Part shown: positions 13,551 through 14,942 of the stretch, one piece after another
How positions within the stretch are numbered: position 1 is the first letter of the stretch
How the letters are laid out: each line of letters starts with the position of its first letter
Assembly (NCBI GenBank): GCA_030598905.1
Contig: JAUVPA010000009.1
Span: forward strand, 1-14,942
From: Acidimicrobiia bacterium
Lineage (GTDB): Bacteria > Actinomycetota > Acidimicrobiia > Spongiisociales > UBA5794
Reading direction: 5' to 3'
DNA length: 14,942 nt
Notes under the pieces: generated by a model
Told to the model about the DNA's origin: nothing
What the model saw: the letters and a program-made list of their open reading frames with translations, nothing else
Database searches by the model: none
Program-made: the position numbers and the translations under genes

Positions 13551-14546
13551 GTGGTAAAAGAGACGTTCGTCGAAGCAGGCGGCCGCGAGGTGCGCATTTC
13601 CAGCCCGGATCGGGTGATGTTCCCGGACGAAGGCTGGACGAAACTCGATGTCGCCCATCATTTCGCCCGTGTGGGACCCGGCGCCCTGCGCGGGGTCTAC
13701 AACCGCCCGACGATGCTGAAACGCTGGACGAAAGGTGTCCAGGAGGACCCGTTCTATGTCAAACGCGCCCCGAAGACGGCTCGCAACACGGTCGCCGTGC
13801 GCTTTCCGTCGGCTCGACCGGGGCGTATGTTCCTCCCCCTCGATGAGGGCGACATCGTTTGGATGGCGCAGATGAACTGCCTCGACCTGCATCCGTGGAA
13901 CGCTCGGGCCAACAACCTCGAAAACCCAGACGAGTTGCGCGTCGACCTCGACCCGACCGACGGATACAACTTCGACCATGCGCGGGAGACAGCACATGCG
14001 GTAAAACAACTCCTCGACGAGCTCGGCCTTGTCGGCTGGCCAAAGACGTCGGGCAACCGGGGCATACACATCTATGTCCGGGTCCTTCCGGAGTGGGACT
14101 TCTTCGAGGTTCGCCGAGCAGGCCTGGCTCTGGCGCGCGAAGTGGAGCGCCGTCACGATCTGGCGACGACGGCGTGGTGGAAGGAGGAACGCGAGGGTGT
14201 GTTCCTCGACTTCAACCAGAACGCACGCGACAAATCGGTGGCGTCTGCTTATTCGATCAGGCACACTGGCTGGGTTTCGACGCCCTTTCGCTGGGGCGAG
14301 CTCGACTCGATCAGCCCATCCGCCAACACGCTCGAGAACTTCGCCGAACGCTGGGACGAGGTAGGCGATCTCACCGAAGGCATCGACGAAGCAGCCGGGC
14401 GGCTCGAGGGATTGCTCGACATGGTGGCGGCGGACGAGGAACGTGGTCTCGGTGACGCGCCGTGGCCGCCGCATTACCCGAAGATGCCGGGCGAGCCACC
14501 TCGTGTGCAACCCTCCCGCCAACGCAAGGCTGACGATGAGTATTGA
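13551..14546 (+). CDS. LigD-type primase-polymerase (Prim-PolC-like)
   Basis: A 331-residue stand-alone polymerase of the archaeo-eukaryotic primase fold, the family of the LigD polymerase domain. It would add (ribo)nucleotides at gaps or ends during DNA repair. Visible landmarks: SSPDRVMFPDEGWTKLD (17-33), YVKRAPKTARNTV (69-81), the catalytic pair D132-x-D134 in LRVDLDPTDG, KTSGNRGIHIYVR (165-177) and FLDFNQNARDKSVASAYSIR (218-237), with D220 as third metal ligand. There is no ligase or phosphoesterase domain, and it faces a LigC-like ATP-dependent ligase gene, an arrangement recalling the neighbouring mycobacterial Prim-PolC and LigC genes used in short-gap repair. Ku is not in the window. 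Start GTG 13551 fits the upstream -10. Family is firm; the Prim-PolC subtype is inferred. Confidence 0.92.
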   Translation: MVKETFVEAGGREVRISSPDRVMFPDEGWTKLDVAHHFARVGPGALRGVYNRPTMLKRWTKGVQEDPFYVKRAPKTARNTVAVRFPSARPGRMFLPLDEGDIVWMAQMNCLDLHPWNARANNLENPDELRVDLDPTDGYNFDHARETAHAVKQLLDELGLVGWPKTSGNRGIHIYVRVLPEWDFFEVRRAGLALAREVERRHDLATTAWWKEEREGVFLDFNQNARDKSVASAYSIRHTGWVSTPFRWGELDSISPSANTLENFAERWDEVGDLTEGIDEAAGRLEGLLDMVAADEERGLGDAPWPPHYPKMPGEPPRVQPSRQRKADDEY

Positions 14547-14593
14547 GCAGGTTGTCGTTCGCCCCGAGAGACGCGGCCGCGGCGGGTCATGGG

Positions 14594-14619
14594 TGAGGGC
14601 CGGCATGCCGGACCACTCA
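14594..14619. terminator. Palindrome between convergent polymerase and ligase genes
   Basis: CCGGCATGCCGG (14600-14611) is a perfect 12-base palindrome, with outer TGAG (14594-14597) and CTCA (14616-14619) arms that could extend the stem with a small internal loop. In a convergent gap it may act as a terminator for both genes, and it overlaps the ligase stop codon. No T run is present. Confidence 0.35.
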
Positions 14620-14942
14620 TCGAACTACCTCTGTGAAGCCCGGGCCCTGCGGTAGCTCCAGCTGGTCCATCGTGCACTGCTCGGCGTCCTTGTCGGGCCG
14701 CCAACGTTCGAAGCGGGTGGCGTGACGGAATCGTCCCCCGGTCAGCTGGTCGTAGCTCACTTCGATGACCACACCGGGTCGCACGGGCACCCAAGAGAGG
14801 TCCTTTCCTCCGGACCAGCGGCTCTCACCTCCCGGCACCCTGACGGACCCGCCTCCGAACGACTCCTCGACGGCCAGCTGTTCGAACTGGCGCAGCATCT
14901 CCGTGCGGTCCTGGCTGGAGAAACCCGAGCAATGGCCGATGA
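14617..14942 (-). CDS. ATP-dependent DNA ligase (LigC-like), C-terminal part
   Basis: The frame is open from the right edge of the window to a TGA at 14617-14619, giving about 107 C-terminal residues; the N-terminal nucleotidyltransferase domain with the active lysine lies outside. The fragment reads GHCSGFSSQDRTEML near its start, then ESRWSGGKDLSWVPVRP and VVIEVSYDQLTGGRFRHATR, followed by FERWRPDKDAEQCTMDQL. This is the OB-fold end of ATP-dependent DNA ligases, and W-V-P-[VL]-R-P, E-V-x-Y-D and F-x-R-W-R-P-D are typical of the actinobacterial LigC group. It would seal nicks using ATP. It converges on the Prim-PolC-like gene with 70 bp between them, which suggests a joint gap-filling and sealing role. 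Confidence 0.88.
   Translation of the reverse strand, partial: IGHCSGFSSQDRTEMLRQFEQLAVEESFGGGSVRVPGGESRWSGGKDLSWVPVRPGVVIEVSYDQLTGGRFRHATRFERWRPDKDAEQCTMDQLELPQGPGFTEVVR

Noticed and set aside
13314..14606. Long minus-strand frame (430 codons) opposite hsp20 and the polymerase
   Set aside because: It lies opposite the LigD-like polymerase and half of hsp20, runs through a terminator, and has no recognisable domain.
1..14942. Mobile element, prophage, CRISPR, tRNA or defence system
   Set aside because: No transposase, integrase, terminal inverted repeats, spaced direct repeats, tRNA-like cloverleaf or known defence domain was seen. The genes look like core chromosomal genes with uniform composition.

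Overview
The window is GC-rich, gene-dense chromosomal DNA of an actinomycete. The best guess is a deep-branching, Acidimicrobiia-like member of the Actinomycetota. Reasons: a FadE5-type acyl-CoA dehydrogenase that resembles the mycobacterial protein from its first residues on, an LLM-class (F420-type) oxidoreductase, a Prim-PolC/LigC-type polymerase and ligase pair, a true two-cysteine formylglycine-generating enzyme, and many start codons with a -10-like TAnnnT hexamer 6-9 nt upstream and no Shine-Dalgarno. The class assignment is inference. I see no insertion sequence, phage gene, CRISPR array, tRNA or rRNA.

Layout. (1) 1-367: 3' end of a carboxymuconolactone decarboxylase/AhpD-like gene (+). 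(2) 385-2848: fadE5-like gene (-) divergent from a TetR regulator (+), with an operator-like palindrome and extra half-sites between them. (3) 2859-4033: two minus-strand genes, a DUF2461 protein and a four-helix membrane protein. (4) 4093-7076: plus-strand genes for a formylglycine-generating enzyme, a 50-residue membrane protein, an LLM oxidoreductase and an alpha/beta hydrolase. (5) 7087-9816: pyruvate phosphate dikinase (-). (6) 9952-12917: CapA-like lipoprotein, an orphan ParA ATPase translationally coupled to a small CxxC/CxxC protein, and a crotonase (all +). (7) 13075-13482: Hsp20 with an AT-rich promoter carrying two inverted repeats and a strong terminator after the gene. (8) 13551-14942: LigD-like primase-polymerase (+) convergent with the C-terminus of an ATP-dependent DNA ligase (-), probably a gap-filling repair pair.

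How the genes fit together. Most units are one or two genes with their own promoter. The clearest functional links are TetR controlling fadE5, ParA with its small partner, and the polymerase with the ligase. PPDK (pyruvate/PEP interconversion), FadE5 and the crotonase suggest active fatty-acid and central carbon metabolism. There is no gene-free stretch over 300 bases. The longest gaps are 12918-13074 (hsp20 promoter) and 9817-9951 (between ppdK and capA).

Most notable: the ParA/small-protein pair, whose partner carries two copies of a G-[KR]-K-A-L-F motif, and the repeated leaderless start-site layout that fixes many start codons and supports the 50-residue gene.
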